From: Certhia americana
Lineage: Eukaryota > Chordata > Aves > Passeriformes > Certhiidae
Direction of reading: 5' to 3'
Assembly: GCA_018697195.1 (NCBI GenBank)
Contig: CM031857.1
Coordinates: forward strand, 96,188,777-96,252,776
Length of the DNA stretch: 64,000 nucleotides
Position 1 is the first letter of the stretch, and each line of letters begins with the position of its first letter. Under the pieces are notes generated by a model. That model was given only the letters and a program-made list of their open reading frames with translations. It searched no databases and was not told the DNA's origin. The position numbers and the translations under genes are program-made. Positions 50,701 through 63,815 of the stretch are shown here, one piece after another.

Positions 50701-53700
50701 AGAAAGTGACACAAAGAGACACTTTAACTTAGGGATTTCTTTACAGTGTTTAAAGAGACAAGAGCGTGTATATGGAGGACTATAAGAAAAACTTGAATAT
50801 ATTGTGATACCCTGGTGGTCCCTTTGCTTCTTTGCTCCTGGCACGATGGCCAAAGTGAGTCAGCTCCTGAAGCCATAGCCATTGTACTCACAAGCATAAC
50901 CAGGAAGCAATACTCATTAAAAATAGGCATTCCTCAATTAACATAATTCCTGTTAAAAGTAATTGATAATAACAGTTTTAGATAAAAGGGAAAAGAAAAC
51001 AAATGTAGCAATGTAAGTTCATAATATGAATAGAGGTCTGACACATACTCTATTATCATGCAGACAAGTTAGTATTCAAACAGGAGGACCCAAGGGCTGA
51101 ACTATTCCAGAAGCAATTTTTTTTCCTTAAGGAGATACTAAAAATATACCTTTTCAAAAACTACCATTAAATAAGAAATCAGCTGGGATACTCCTATATT
51201 GCAGAAGAGAGCTGCCCCATGCAACTGTCAGTTCTTCAAAGATGCAGTAATTTGTGACTAGCAACAGGGACAAAGGTTCAGAAGCACATCTGAGAATATT
51301 TTTAGCTTTCATGCTAATAGCTAAATGCTTTGGACAAGTAGAAAGTAAGGCAATGTCCAAGTGAAGTCTTGAAAGTGAATCATAGCAGTCTTCATCTGCC
51401 CTACACAAAAAGGAAGTCAATAAGTTAATATACCAACAAATATTGCAAAGAAAGAGAAAAGTATATTAAAAGGGCATATGTGCAGATATGGTGGTAAAAT
51501 CCTGATGAAAGAACAAGGTCGGATACTGCTCTACCTCAGTGCACAACCAGTAATGGTAAATATGTATTTGTCTCCTCTGCATCAATTCTGCCTTGAATTA
51601 AGGCATCCTGAACTGCTAACCATAACTGTGATAAAAGATATTAAACACAAAACAATCATATTGTAATCTATCAGAGAAACAAACAGGAACTGAACAATGA
51701 GACTGTGCATGGAGGATATTAAAGCAGCACAAAATGGCAAGAAGTTAAATTATTTGGAAAGCTCAGAGAGCTCCAGACTCAGAGACACATCAGCACACAA
51801 ATAGGTAGTGGCATGACAAACAGACAGCAGGACACTGGTAAATGCACCAACTACAGAGAGTGCTGGCACTGTGGAAAAGGAAAAAAACCAAACCAACAAA
51901 AACTAAATCCCAGGCAAATCTAAATTACATAGATAAAAGAAAATTGGGAAAATATGACTTGTAAGTACATAATCAAGCAAAAGTACTTAGGCTTAAACTT
52001 CAGAAGTGCCATAGCTCTCAGTTAAATTACCAGTGAATACATTAACCTAATAACGTTGGGAATGTGACAAGAAAATTTCTATGAATAGGCAAAAAAGCTA
52101 AATTATTTTTTTTTAAAAAGCCAAATAATGACAGCATGCCTTCAACAGCATTCTGAGCCTATTGAGTACTGCAGTCCCTGTCTCAGAGAGCAGCAGGTGT
52201 GTGGTAGCTCTTAGGGCACAGACTGGCAGCTCCTTCAGGTCATAGTCTGGTTGCTTCTAATTGCAGGAGCCTCCACTTGGTGATTCAGGGTCTTGGTTCT
52301 TAATTATGTTTGTATAAATTCAGAAAGAAAAGGAAAGAAAAGAATCAAAGAAAGCAAGAGACATTGCTGAGGTCAGAGTTTCCAGAAGCTGAGTAAGTAC
52401 TGCAGCAATTATTCAGGTGCTTAGGTTCAAATTGTTTAAACAAAGCAGTGATTAAATGTTATTATGTAGAAAGTACTAAGAAAAACAGAAAATTACACTT
52501 CAGCACTTTAGTGCAGAACGACTGATTTTGTCAAGTTATATTGTGTGAGAAATCCAGTTGCTACAAGTTGAACATTACTGTTGCTCAGAGGAAAAAAGTT
52601 GTGAGAAAAACTATTGGTAACACTACTAAATAAAGTCACATCTATATTACAAGTTATTGAGTGTTCTGCTGGCTTTAGGAAATAATCATGGAGACACATG
52701 ATAAATCCATTGCTTATAAGGACTACAGTGGGCCAAATCTTTCAAAAGAAATCAGGAAATTAAATCTGAAGTAAAATTAAAGGTAGAATTTTATTTAACT
52801 GCATTATCATATTCAGTACACTTGTTAATCTCCTGCTGTAACATGATTGTAAAAACCCCAAGCAACATTAGCACAATGCAGTGGACACTTGCCTAAAATT
52901 ATTAAAGAAATTCAGGAATAATACTTTTTCTCAGGCGCATGCAAATATTTTGAGGCATGTAGCAGACAGAGGTGCAAGTGTTGTAGTTATCTCAATCAAA
53001 TTCTGTTAGCTCTAACTGGGATGGTTAAAAAAATGTAAATTGAACAATATCTTCATCTATCTTTCTCTACATAAATGCTCATTCTCCATTCTGATCATAC
53101 ATATTTTTTCTCAATTTCTTTCCACTGGAAAATATCTCATGAAATCAACACAGAATTTATAAATTCCCATAAGTTCAGGGAAAATTTGTTGCCAAATGCA
53201 TTCCTGTTGAACCCACTAAAAAAGACTTGAGCATGTGAGTCCAAAGAGATGAAAATAATTGCACAGACCAGAAACAACTTCTTTAGTATAGTCTGCTCTT
53301 TAGGTTTCTGAGAACCAGGAAAACTCCAATACAAAACCACAGTGACCATTTTAGACCTAGAAATGAAACACTTCAGGGACAGAGTGCCCAGCTGCATAGT
53401 TTTGGTTTGCAAGTTTTAATTGCATCAAATCTGTGCACATTTCTAGGAGTGAAACTCCAACAGCATTGCAACAGAAAATAAGCAGCTGAACATTCAACGA
53501 TATCAAACCTCTGCAGGGAGAGTTGTGTTAAAAAAAAAGTTTAAATAATACTAAGCCACTCTCTGATGAAATAGTGCTGTCAGCCATGGTCTTAACCTCT
53601 GTACAATGTTGGATGTCAAAATTTTTGTCTGCCTTGCTGTTACAGAGTTTTGCCTTACTACAGCTGGATGTAACAAAAAGAGATGCTGAAGTCAGAATCA

Positions 53701-56700
53701 GTGTGTGCAAACCTGATAAAATTACAGGGGTTTTAGTGGTTTTTTTTTAAGATAAACAAAATACTTGGAATGAAACAGTGTATTAAACAAATAATAGCTA
53801 CATAGTTATTCATATATCATGGCAGAGGACCTTCATATGTCTTATAAAAATAAGTATTTACAAGTCCCTAACAGAAGACACAAATGCAGAGTAGGAAGTA
53901 CACCTTTGTCTGAGACTGAGATGTAGGATGGGAAATAACACAGCCCATCCCCAGCAACCAGCAGAGACCAGCATGGCATCACCCAGATAATCTGCATAAA
54001 CCAAGAGGTCTTTAATCCTTCACGAATGACAGATTGAGAATTATGACTGAGCAATTATGCCTTCAGCATAGAAGAACCATGAGAAAAGGAAAATTTAATT
54101 TACAACCTAATCATAATTTAATTACTGTTAAAAAATGAAAAGAGACAGTGAGTGAAAGGGACATTTATTGCAAGTTTGTTTTTTCAGTGATAAAACTTCT
54201 GAGCATATTCTAGGGTGCTACATATATTAGAAGGTTATTAAATATCTTATGATGTTAGTCATATTAAAATTGACTGCTTCAAGCTAAACGTATTTTGCCT
54301 CCCTTCTAGAAAACATTTCAAAGTAAACTTTAGGCAATGGTATGACCTTTGTAATATAACATTAACAAACAATTGGTAAAGAGTGATTCCAAGAGGCTGT
54401 GAGGTTTGTTTGGAGAATGATTTCTGTTGTACAAAGTATATCAAGTCTTGCATTTCTGGATGGGGAAAATAGAGGGAATGAGATTTCCTCCCATAAACAC
54501 CTCACATGCCACATCAGGTTCAGTAGGAGCATTGCAGGACTGAGATTACAGCAAGAGCTCTTCTCATGACAGCGAGCATCAGTGTTGAATTCTGTTCCTG
54601 ATACTCATAAACAGCACTTGAACTGGAACGGAAAGAGTAAGAGTTTCTGCAGAACACTTCAGGGTCCTACTTATCTGTAATAAATTCAGGGTCAGCAAAA
54701 GGCCTGTATGAATATATGATATGCATTCATGTGTCTTCTCTAATTTACAAACTCTATTCACAGCATCACCCAACATGCTTCCATCACTTCCATTTATCTG
54801 CATGGATTTATCTGCACACATCTGCACAGACAAATTACAAAGAAAATAAACTAGGGAAAGAGGTGATGCATTTTTTCACAGAATTCAAACAAATGCCCTC
54901 TTTGCCTGTTGTTGTACAGTAGCATTGGTAATAAACCAAGAGAGCTTGTTACTAAACATTAATTTCTTTCTACAGGGCATTGCAGACTGGCTGCCTCAGC
55001 CTCTTACAGTCTTGCATTTCTAAACAATTCCAAAGATACAGGCTAGCCCTGGGGATCTGTCCTAGCTCATGGCAACTCTGAGCATCAGCACAGCTCTCCT
55101 GCACAGCCTGCTACAAAATACAGTGTGGTGCTCAGTGTAAGAGCATGCAGAAATAACATGTAGGAAAGTGGAAAAGGGAAGCAAGGACAAGCTATTTATG
55201 CTACTGGATAGGAAGCCTCAGGTGCACTGCCTGCCTAGTTCCTTTTTTTGTAAATGTGAAAGATTTAATTGGGAAGGTCTTGAATTGGAGAAGTCTAAAG
55301 AACAGGAGTTGCATCTTTATTAATGGACTTGTGTCACTCCACCTACTCTGAAAAGCACGCTGCAGCCAAAAATAATGCTACTCATCATTGTTTTATGTCA
55401 TGTTTATCTACAAGATAAACAGGCAAGAAATCAGGACAGATTTTGTTTTAATGCAGAACAAAGTACCAACTCTGAATCAAACCAAGGAGAATACTTACTT
55501 TACCTCACAGAGTTAGAGAAAGTAATTTTGTTCTGTGTTCACACACAGAAAAAAAAATCAGTAATGTGCTTTGTAGTAGTAACAATGAACTTCAAATATT
55601 GTTTTTGTATGTGCATGCATTTATAATAATTCTGTAATTGCCATGTAAAGTTCTGTAAACTTTTAAACATAACATCAACCTATTTCCTTCCCAGGCCCAG
55701 AAAAAAAATATTGCCCCACATATCGGAAAAAAAAAAAGGTAATATAAAAAAAGGGCTTTAACTAAACTAAATTACATTTAGTGTGAAAGAAAGGAAAAAC
55801 ACAGTTAAAAGAAGAGAGTAGGAAAAAATATTTTCTCTGTGCTAACTATCTCTGCCAGATACTAACTACTGCTGCAGTCATATTCTTGAACTAGATATTT
55901 CCCCTAGATTTCCCCTGTCTCAAGACTTGCTGAAATTCAGTGCTGATTTTGTAAAAGTCTTTGGTTTATTTGAAGTGTCAGATTTTCACGTATCTTCTGG
56001 CATGGATCAATAATTACCACCCTCCTTTCCACATTAAAGATCTAAAGCAAGTAGGCTGTTCTTCACAGCTCAGGATGCAACATGGCACAGTAATAAAACC
56101 TGCCATATTGACACAAGTACAATAGAAATAAAAATACGATAAAAAACATTGTACTGAAAATTTGGAACAATTCCTCTGGGTTTCTAAAAGTGTACATGGT
56201 ACTTGCAGAAAAAGTGAGCAGCATTGTGAAAAAACATGAAGAAACAAAAGACGTTAAAGCCTGAGTCACAGTGAAAGTTACTTTCTTTGTGCTTTACTTT
56301 TTCTTTGTAGAAGAAAAAAATAACGATTATATCCTATGTTCTTAAAAATAGAACAGAATGTTCTTTTGCAAGGCATATATGGCAGTATTTTTCTCTGTTG
56401 GATGTCTAGATTTAAACTGAATATCAGACATGCTTCTCAAACTGCTTATTATACAGATTTGTCCTTTTAAAGTGGGAAGAAAGTCAAAATAGAAGTATCA
56501 ACCCTTAACCTTAGTGAAAAATTACATTCCAGGAAACTGTGCTGCATGGTAGGTAGCCCATTTGTCAGGGGATGAGTGAAATGGGCTGAAGATCTCCAGG
56601 AAAATGAGTCCTCGGGAGGTCTCCCTTGGAGAGGGTTTAACCACTGGTCTGAAGGCAGGATGAAGCAGCAAAATGGACCCTGGGGTGTGGCCAGTACCTT

Positions 56701-59193
56701 GGAATTTGGTTCCTATGCCTCAGCTTGACTAAGCACATTTCTCTGTTTTTGTTTCCTGCTGCACTTCATGCTTTGTCTTTAATCATCACACAGATTAGGT
56801 AGGATGTGTCCTACATAGCACTGATGGTCATGACTAAAATACAAAGATGTGCATGTGAGTGCAGGGGTTGGGGAGTAAAGCAGGAGGGGCTGTAGAAAGA
56901 GATGTCCTTTTACATGTATTCTCACTCTGTACTCCTCCTTTTGGGGATAGGTCTGACAGGTTCTTCACAGCACAGGAAGCATCACTGCTTATTAGCCATT
57001 AGATAAGTACCCAACTGGACCTGAATTAATTCTGAATGGAGCCCATGTGTGGTCTTTGCCTATGACATGACTGAGCTCCACCAAAAGTGAGATGATTGCA
57101 GTTACTTTAAGTGTTTCCTTGCAACACCCCTGGGTTTCTGCAGATCCCATTACCAAATGTGTGTGAGCTGCCTGATCAGCTGGATCAGATCCAGGTGAGG
57201 TGAAAAGCCCTCTGAAGAAGAATAACTAAAGAAACAACACTGCAGATTTACCCAATGTACTGAATAAGATTTCAATGACCTAAGCTGAAGTCTCACAGAT
57301 TCACTGGGTTCTCACACATTCAGTCAGTCACCTGTATATGGACCCTTGGGGTTTATGTAGTAATGGACAAGAACAACACCCTTATACTTGTTGGTCATGA
57401 CCCACTAATTTCTAGGCTTAGAGAAGCACCTCCATTGACAGCCATGAAACTAGGGTCATTTGGTTTTCCTGGCCTGAACCAGAATAAGACTACGAACAAG
57501 AAGCAACCAGCTCAGTTTTCTATTAAAAGCACATAGAGATTCCATTACTATGTTTTTTTAAATGTTTAATAAGATGGACTTTTTTCAAGTTCAGCATTGT
57601 AAAGGATACCCAGACCAAAAATCCACTTTGTAGCTAGTGAGTTCATTAGCATCACCGATAACAGAAGAATTCTTTTCTTAAATTCACTGCAAACCTATTT
57701 AATTTTTTTCTGTCTTGCATTTATTCAAAGCACAGTTTGTTTGAAGCAGGATCAGTAACAATCAATCCAACTCTGTTTTTTAATGAATTTATCCGTGTGG
57801 TCCTTACACATCCAGAAGACTGTCCTCACTAGCAATGTTTTACTTTTCTCACAGATTTTATACAAGGAGGATCTTTTCATCTTCCCACACATCAGCCACA
57901 CTTCCAAGAAAGATTAATTTAATCTGTACACTAAATCAGGGTTAATGGTGCTGTGCTTCCTTCCCAGGAATGCCATCAGACAGAGTGGCACTTCCAGAAA
58001 TACTATTGCAAAAGCATGGCTACAACCCAGCAGCTTGGTAAAGACACAGGTCTAAACTCAGACTCTGCTATAATCAAGGGAAAACTCTCAGCACATTGGA
58101 GCCTTGCTGAGCATCCAGTGCTCAGAAACACACATCTGTCAGCTTCCAGTGCTCTAAGAGCCCCTGCTCCATCCTCTAGCCCTGTCTGCACCCAGCTAGA
58201 AATCCCTACCCTCTCTCCCCAAAACCCAATCTTCTGCTTCCTCTAGGGCTTTGGGTGTCTGGAAAGGAGAGGAAAAGATATTTAGCTAGTCCCTGTTGCA
58301 TCTACAATGAAGCCAACAATGGATTTGGTATAAACCAACATGCTCAGGGATTGGGAGAAGGCTGTGTGGCCCTGGGAGTCATCTAATTTATGTGAGAGCC
58401 AGTGGTAATGAAGGAGATGAGAATCTAAGCTGCCCATGACATGTCTGATTTGACTTCATAGACATTTCAGATATTTCTGTCATACATATTTGCCAGTTTT
58501 GTCTCTAATGGTTTTTACATCTCATGAGGAAAAAAGGACAATCCATAGAAAAACCTACCAAATTTGGACATCAGTGTCTAAGGAGAGATTTCCCTCTGAA
58601 GCTTTCTTTAATGGAAAAATGTATAGGTTATTATTGCTCATCACTAAACATGCCTGTACTGCCTTAAAATGTACAGTTGTATATTCTGTGATGTTATCAT
58701 ACATCAAAATATTTGATTTGACAAAAGATTTAGGCAGTCACCTGCATACAGTTGCTCAGGCTGCAGAAAGTGCTGTAGGAAGTCCCATGGCACTTCATTC
58801 TGTTTTGCCTAAAAACATCCCTTTTGTGTCACCACAGAAGGAAAGTAAATATTCAGGAACATGCTATAGAAATGTGTACATGATGTCGAAATTCACTCAC
58901 AGCCATATCCTAACTTGCATTCCTGTGAAAACAAATGAAAATTAGTTTATTTAAATGGTGGATGAAATATTCATCAAAATGACATCATAAATTTTCACAC
59001 TTCAGGTATTAATACTAATGGAGAAAGTCACTCTGGAGTGACTCCCATGTAAGATAATCACCCTGAACCAGGCTGAACCAATTTGGAAAAAACAAGATAT
59101 TCTTCCACTCCTCTGATTGTGAATTTTTCTGCTCTTTCCTTAGATGAAATAAATTAACAAGTCAAGTGTGTGCAGTCTATGTAGGTCACAGAG
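47761..59193. other. Long spacer, nothing recognised
   Basis: Small features only: a 19-bp near-palindrome (GCTGCAGCT, one base, AGCTGCAGC) at 48254-48272, and a pyrimidine-rich tract at about 50565-50615. The longest open frame (58490-58945, 151 codons) has no recognisable domain. No LTR or CR1 landmark was found. Confidence 0.55.
50565..50615. repeat. Polypyrimidine tract
   Basis: A C/T run including a T-rich core and CTT units; the complementary strand reads as an AAG/GAA-rich purine tract. Confidence 0.8.
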
Positions 59194-59219
59194 TTGATGT
59201 ACAACCTAGTGCAGCCTCC

Positions 59220-59600
59220 TGCAAGGATTCATTTTTTACTGCTGAGCAGCTGTGACAATCCCTCTGCACTGGAGGCATGTCTCCAGAACGCAATATTTAA
59301 AGTGCTCCTGGCTGCTTCTTTCCAACAAGAGCCAGAATCAGATGAACAGGTGTCTGTCACATCCCTGAGATGTGACTCTGTGTTCCGACATGCCGCTTCA
59401 GAGTCCAGCTGCAGCATTTGCTTCAGATATGCTGGGGTGACAAAACGTGCTGTCATTCTCATTTCTCCAGCAGTGTGGGTGTAAATAATGTGCCCACATT
59501 CGTGAAGCTCAGGGGATCTCCATGGAAACATTTAATCGTTGACATTTAAGCTCCCTGTGCTGATAAAGGAAGCAGCTGACTCCTGACCTATTACTAATGG
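59220..59600. promoter_or_regulatory. Candidate regulatory element with X-box and forkhead site
   Basis: The segment keeps several CpGs and is open on both strands (plus 59194-59484, minus 59531-59229) without a recognisable protein. It contains ATCTCCATGGAAAC (59516-59529), which fits the 14-base X-box consensus RYYNCCATGGNRAC at every position. GTAAATA (59481-59487) fits the forkhead RTAAAYA core about 30 bp away. RFX and FOXJ1 act together on ciliary genes. A regulatory role here is inferred. Confidence 0.35.
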
Positions 59601-59856
59601 TTTATCAAGGTATGAAGCAAGATTTTTTCATTGACCTAGCTAGAAATAATTCAGTGACAGCAAATGCAACAGTATCCTTCCTCTTTTCCTACTTCCATCT
59701 CCTAGGAATAACCTGCTGTTCTACAACTGGATTTTTCTTCACCTCTTCTTGTTTGTATCCCATTGGGACAATGTGGGATAGCACTGACTAAGGAAATGCC
59801 AACCTCCCAACCCACCTGCTAAAGTAGCATAGGTAACTTGTTTCAGATTGTAAAAG

Positions 59857-60484
59857 TGTCATGGTTTGAAGGACAGGTGTCTGCTAAGGAAGGCAGGAGC
59901 CTCCCTTGGAATGGAGAATTTAAACCCCCTCACTCCAAATTATTGTAACCTTGAATGTAAGGGGCTCTCAGGCAAAGATATGGAAATAGGAATAACAGTT
60001 CTTTATTAGGGGAACTAAAATAAACAATAAAACAAAACACATGCAGTATTACAAAAGAGTAGAAAAACAAACAAACAAAACCCACTGACAGAGTCAGGAT
60101 CCAACCTGACACCCTGTGGGTCAGGCTGTTGGTGGCAGTCCCATTCAATAGTGGCTGCAGTCCTAGTGGCAGATGTGGCTCTGTTGAAGTGATGCTCCTG
60201 TAGAAAAAGTGGAATTTTTTGCTGAAAGTCCAGTGGTCATAAATGGGCCTGGTCTTCCTCTCAGAATCCAGGCTGCTTCTTGTCCCAAATCTCAGATTTT
60301 TATCCAGGTAGGAATACTTGGCTCCTCCCCCTGGTTGGAGCATTTCCCAGTGGGATCATGTAATTCTATCAGTGAGACTCAATGGCCCATTAGCAGAAGA
60401 TCTCTCCCTGGAGGGAGGATGTGTTGTAAGGAGATAAGAAAACTGCCCCAGCAGGTTTTTTGACAGTTGTCCCATTGACAGACA
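59857..60484 (-). mobile_element. Full-length solo LTR of a passerine-type endogenous retrovirus, antisense
   Basis: On the plus strand it starts TGTCATGGTTTGAAGGACAG. It contains ACAGTTCTTTATTAGG, ACTGACAGAGTCAGGATCC, AACCTGACACCCTGTGGGTC, GTTGGTGGCAGTCCCATTC, GATTTTTATCCAGGTAGGAA, TACTTGGCTCCTCCCCCTGG, GATCATGTAATTCTATCAGT and a final block ending in CA. This order matches an abundant passerine LTR. At about 628 bp it looks nearly complete and less decayed than the other LTRs here. No internal retroviral region or second LTR is present. The 137-codon minus-strand frame inside it is not a gene. I saw no convincing target-site duplication. Confidence 0.85.
60002..60007 (-). terminator. LTR polyadenylation signal
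   Basis: TTTATT on the plus strand is AATAAA on the LTR sense strand, about 150 bp from the U5 end (59857), where the R region is expected to end. It is intact, so transcripts entering on the minus strand could be polyadenylated here. Confidence 0.6.
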
Positions 60485-62539
60485 ATTACACCACCCCCCC
60501 AACCCCAGTTTCAACAGATGTTGATAGAATACACAGTTTGGTTACATTTTGCACTGCAACTCTTTACAAAAAGAAAGTAAATTCAGGAAATCTCTCAGAC
60601 CATGCAAGGGGAAACAGAAGACCCCTCTAGAAAGTTACACTAAAGTGTCATTGTATTTCCCACAGCATCTGAACCATTCACACACTCTCCTTCTGATCAG
60701 TCCAAATATCAACCCAACTTCCAACTGTCCCATGCAAGGAACAGTGGCTTTCTCTAGGTAATGCTGAATGTTCACTGCATGCTGAGTTTGAAGTATTGTT
60801 GCCTCATCACAAGCACAACCTTTTGTGCCAGAAACTACAATGTGCCAGTAGTTAGATCAGACTAAACTTTTCATCAGTCAGCAGCTCAACCAAACCCCTC
60901 ACTGCCAGACCCCAGAGCACTTTGAGTGCACAAACCACAGTTCCTTGTCAGCAGCGGCTCCCTGTCAAGACCTCCTGCTCAGAGAAGCCCAAGCCATCAA
61001 CCAGAGATACCCTATGTAGTTTTAAAGTGAGAGCCAAGCCTTAAAAGCAATATTTCAGTGTGCTGGTTCTGGCTTCATTTTGAACTAACAAGCATCCAAA
61101 GTAATGCCTTATAAGTCTGAGACCCAGTCTTTCCTTCCACCCAGTTTCTACCAAAATACTGGAATTCTGATGGCAAACTCCTGTGATCAACCATCCAACT
61201 GTTAATTAGTCACAGATTTGGTCACAGTTTTCTGACTGGGTTTTTTTTGCTGGCTCTGGCTTTGAGTTGTGCTTCATTAGAAAACATGGTTTGGGTTAAA
61301 GGAAAGCTCTTGAGTATCTGGTTTGTCTTTTGGGGAAAACTCCCATAATTCTTTTACTGATTTTATTCCAGATTTCCAGAATAATCTAGAGGATTAATTC
61401 TCACTGTAGTAATCATATATACCTCCTGTTACACCTGGGATGAATGACTGGCTGCAGAGAAGATAGTCTTACATTGCTGCATCATACAAATCAAAGGCTG
61501 ATAACTGTTTCACCCACGCTCTGATTTCCTCATAAAACAAACCATTGCATTCAGGTTACAAAGCACAATTTCACTTACCCCCTTTGTTGTTTTTATGGAA
61601 CTTATTTTTTCGTGTGGTTCGATAGACATTTGTCTGTTTTCAAACTTTCTTATTACTAACTTGTAGGCTTAGAGTCTCTCAAAGGCTGACCCCAGCATGG
61701 TGTTAGTTTAAGTCCCTACAGGGATCACAGACCAGGTCAGGAGATAGGGTGCTCTCCTGCATCTGCAGTAGACCCATCTCCTGATCTTGGACCAAGATGT
61801 TTTGTTATCTTTTGTTTCTGTTGTAGGACAGATGTAATATAAAAATAATTTGGATCTTTATGCTGAAAAGATTATTCATTTGAGGGACTAATATTATATG
61901 ATCAGAAACTAATAACTCTACTTCCTACCTCTGGACAACAACAGTAAAAGCAGGTATTGCACTAATTTGCACTGATAGCGCCACTGATATAAGGAAGATC
62001 TGGTGGAAAGTGGAAGGTTTCTTCGTCTTCTAGCTAACATCCATTAAAACATATTTATGCATACCAGCTATGGCTGGTATCCTTTTTAGCTCATGCTTTT
62101 GGAATTCATAACCCAAGTAAGCATATATCATAAAACTTTACTTATTAACATAACACTGGGGGCTTTTAAATGCTTAGAATAGGCTGCTTTACCCATATCA
62201 GAGGTGTATAAGCACCATCAAAGAAGTGTCCCTACTCGCTATCAAAAGATGAATACATACCAGCATGCTGATTAGCAGAATTTGACTACTTAGAGTAGGC
62301 TATACATACGTTTCAGTTTGAAGGTCCTGACTTCAAATGCACTTGAAATGCAATCAGCCAGTGTCCCTCACATGCCACTTCCCTCAAATTTTACACCTCA
62401 TAGAGCTGAAGGACTTGTGTTCTGATCTTACTGAAAGGGGTTTCATTCAGAAGTACTAGGTTTTTATTTGAAAACTACATGCTTGTTCTGAGTTTCTGCT
62501 CTCTCAATATTACTGAGATTGATTTTCAATTCTAATTTC
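60485..62539. other. Spacer, nothing recognised
   Basis: Starts with a short C-run next to the LTR edge. Only small open frames occur. No retroviral internal sequence is recognised beyond the LTR. Confidence 0.55.
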
Positions 62540-63815
62540 ATTAAGAGTGTGCCCTTGGATGGTTGGAGTTTTTTAATTGATTTATGCTTAATTGCTATAC
62601 CTTAGATATTCCTCGAGTATTTGGAGACATAACCTAGGGCATTGAAACAATGTTCCTTGTCTACACCAGAGGTAAGAAATTAATTTATTATTTAACATTT
62701 GCTTACTCTTTTTATCACAGCATTCACCATTATGTGGGAGGGCTGTTGGGATAGAATGAAAAAGCTTGATAAATCAAAAGCCTGGAACCTTAAATGCTGA
62801 ATTCTACATTAGGAATGGAGAGTCAGTTCTGCTGCTCCTTCCAGCTGTTATTAATCCTGACATTTCAGAGATTTTTTGGCACACACGGTTTTAACCTCCT
62901 GAAGTTTAAATACATTTAACATTCTCCCCTCCCCTGTTCCCCATAATGGCTATAGTGTGTGATTTTGTTTTATCTCAGTAATCATATCCTTCTCTCTCTG
63001 AGAACAAACTCAGCCCAGCACCCTGGATACAGGCGTAGGAAGAACAGGCTTATCTGTTTGTACAGAATGTGCCATTCCTTGTTACCATAGAGCTAATGCT
63101 ACTTAATATCCTTTAAATAATAATTTATATTGCAAAATATAACTTATGGTGTTATGACCTGATAAGACTAACTGCCATTGATTATTTTCAATATGACCAA
63201 CTGATGTTTAAAAACAGATTCTGGAGAGAAAAAAATAAAAAAGGAAACATTTTTATAATAGCATGCATCAGTTGCTAGTCTTGACAGTAAGTACCTAAGC
63301 TTGTGAGGATTTTAAAAACATTCATTATGTCCCAGACTGTGTTTTTTCCTGCCTACATCCTTCTTCATAGAGGCCCAGCTGCCAAATTATTTTTGTATGT
63401 TAGCTAGGCAAATGAAACTCTAAATTTCTTTCCATCTTCTATTTCATTATGGGACTATACAAAATTTGGAGTAAGGATACATGTCAGAGAAATGGTTTCT
63501 AAAAGGACATACACACCTTGGAGGGAAGCACTTAAGGAAAGCCTTGAAATGCTGCTCTCACAGCTAAAAACATAAACTTGGGAACTCAGACCAGTACACG
63601 TCGCCTCTGTTAATTGCAGTGGGACAATGACTGTGAATAGGATTTACATTACTTAGGCTGCTAGAGCTGCAGCCTTGGGAAAAACTCCACATAACAGCAA
63701 CGACAGTCAGCGTGACATTCTGCTTCCTTTTGGCAGACTGTGATTACATTTCTATGGAATAATAATTTTGTTTGTGACACAAGTTGCACAAAGGGACAAT
63801 GAAGAATATCTGGAG
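62540..63815. other. Spacer with weak conserved-element texture
   Basis: The stretches 62540-62900 and 63170-63480 contain TTAATTGA, TTAATTTATTA and similar words in non-repetitive sequence and may include regulatory elements. No gene or repeat is recognised. Confidence 0.4.

Noticed and set aside
59930..60343. 137-codon minus-strand open frame
   Set aside because: It lies inside a retroviral LTR, which does not encode protein.
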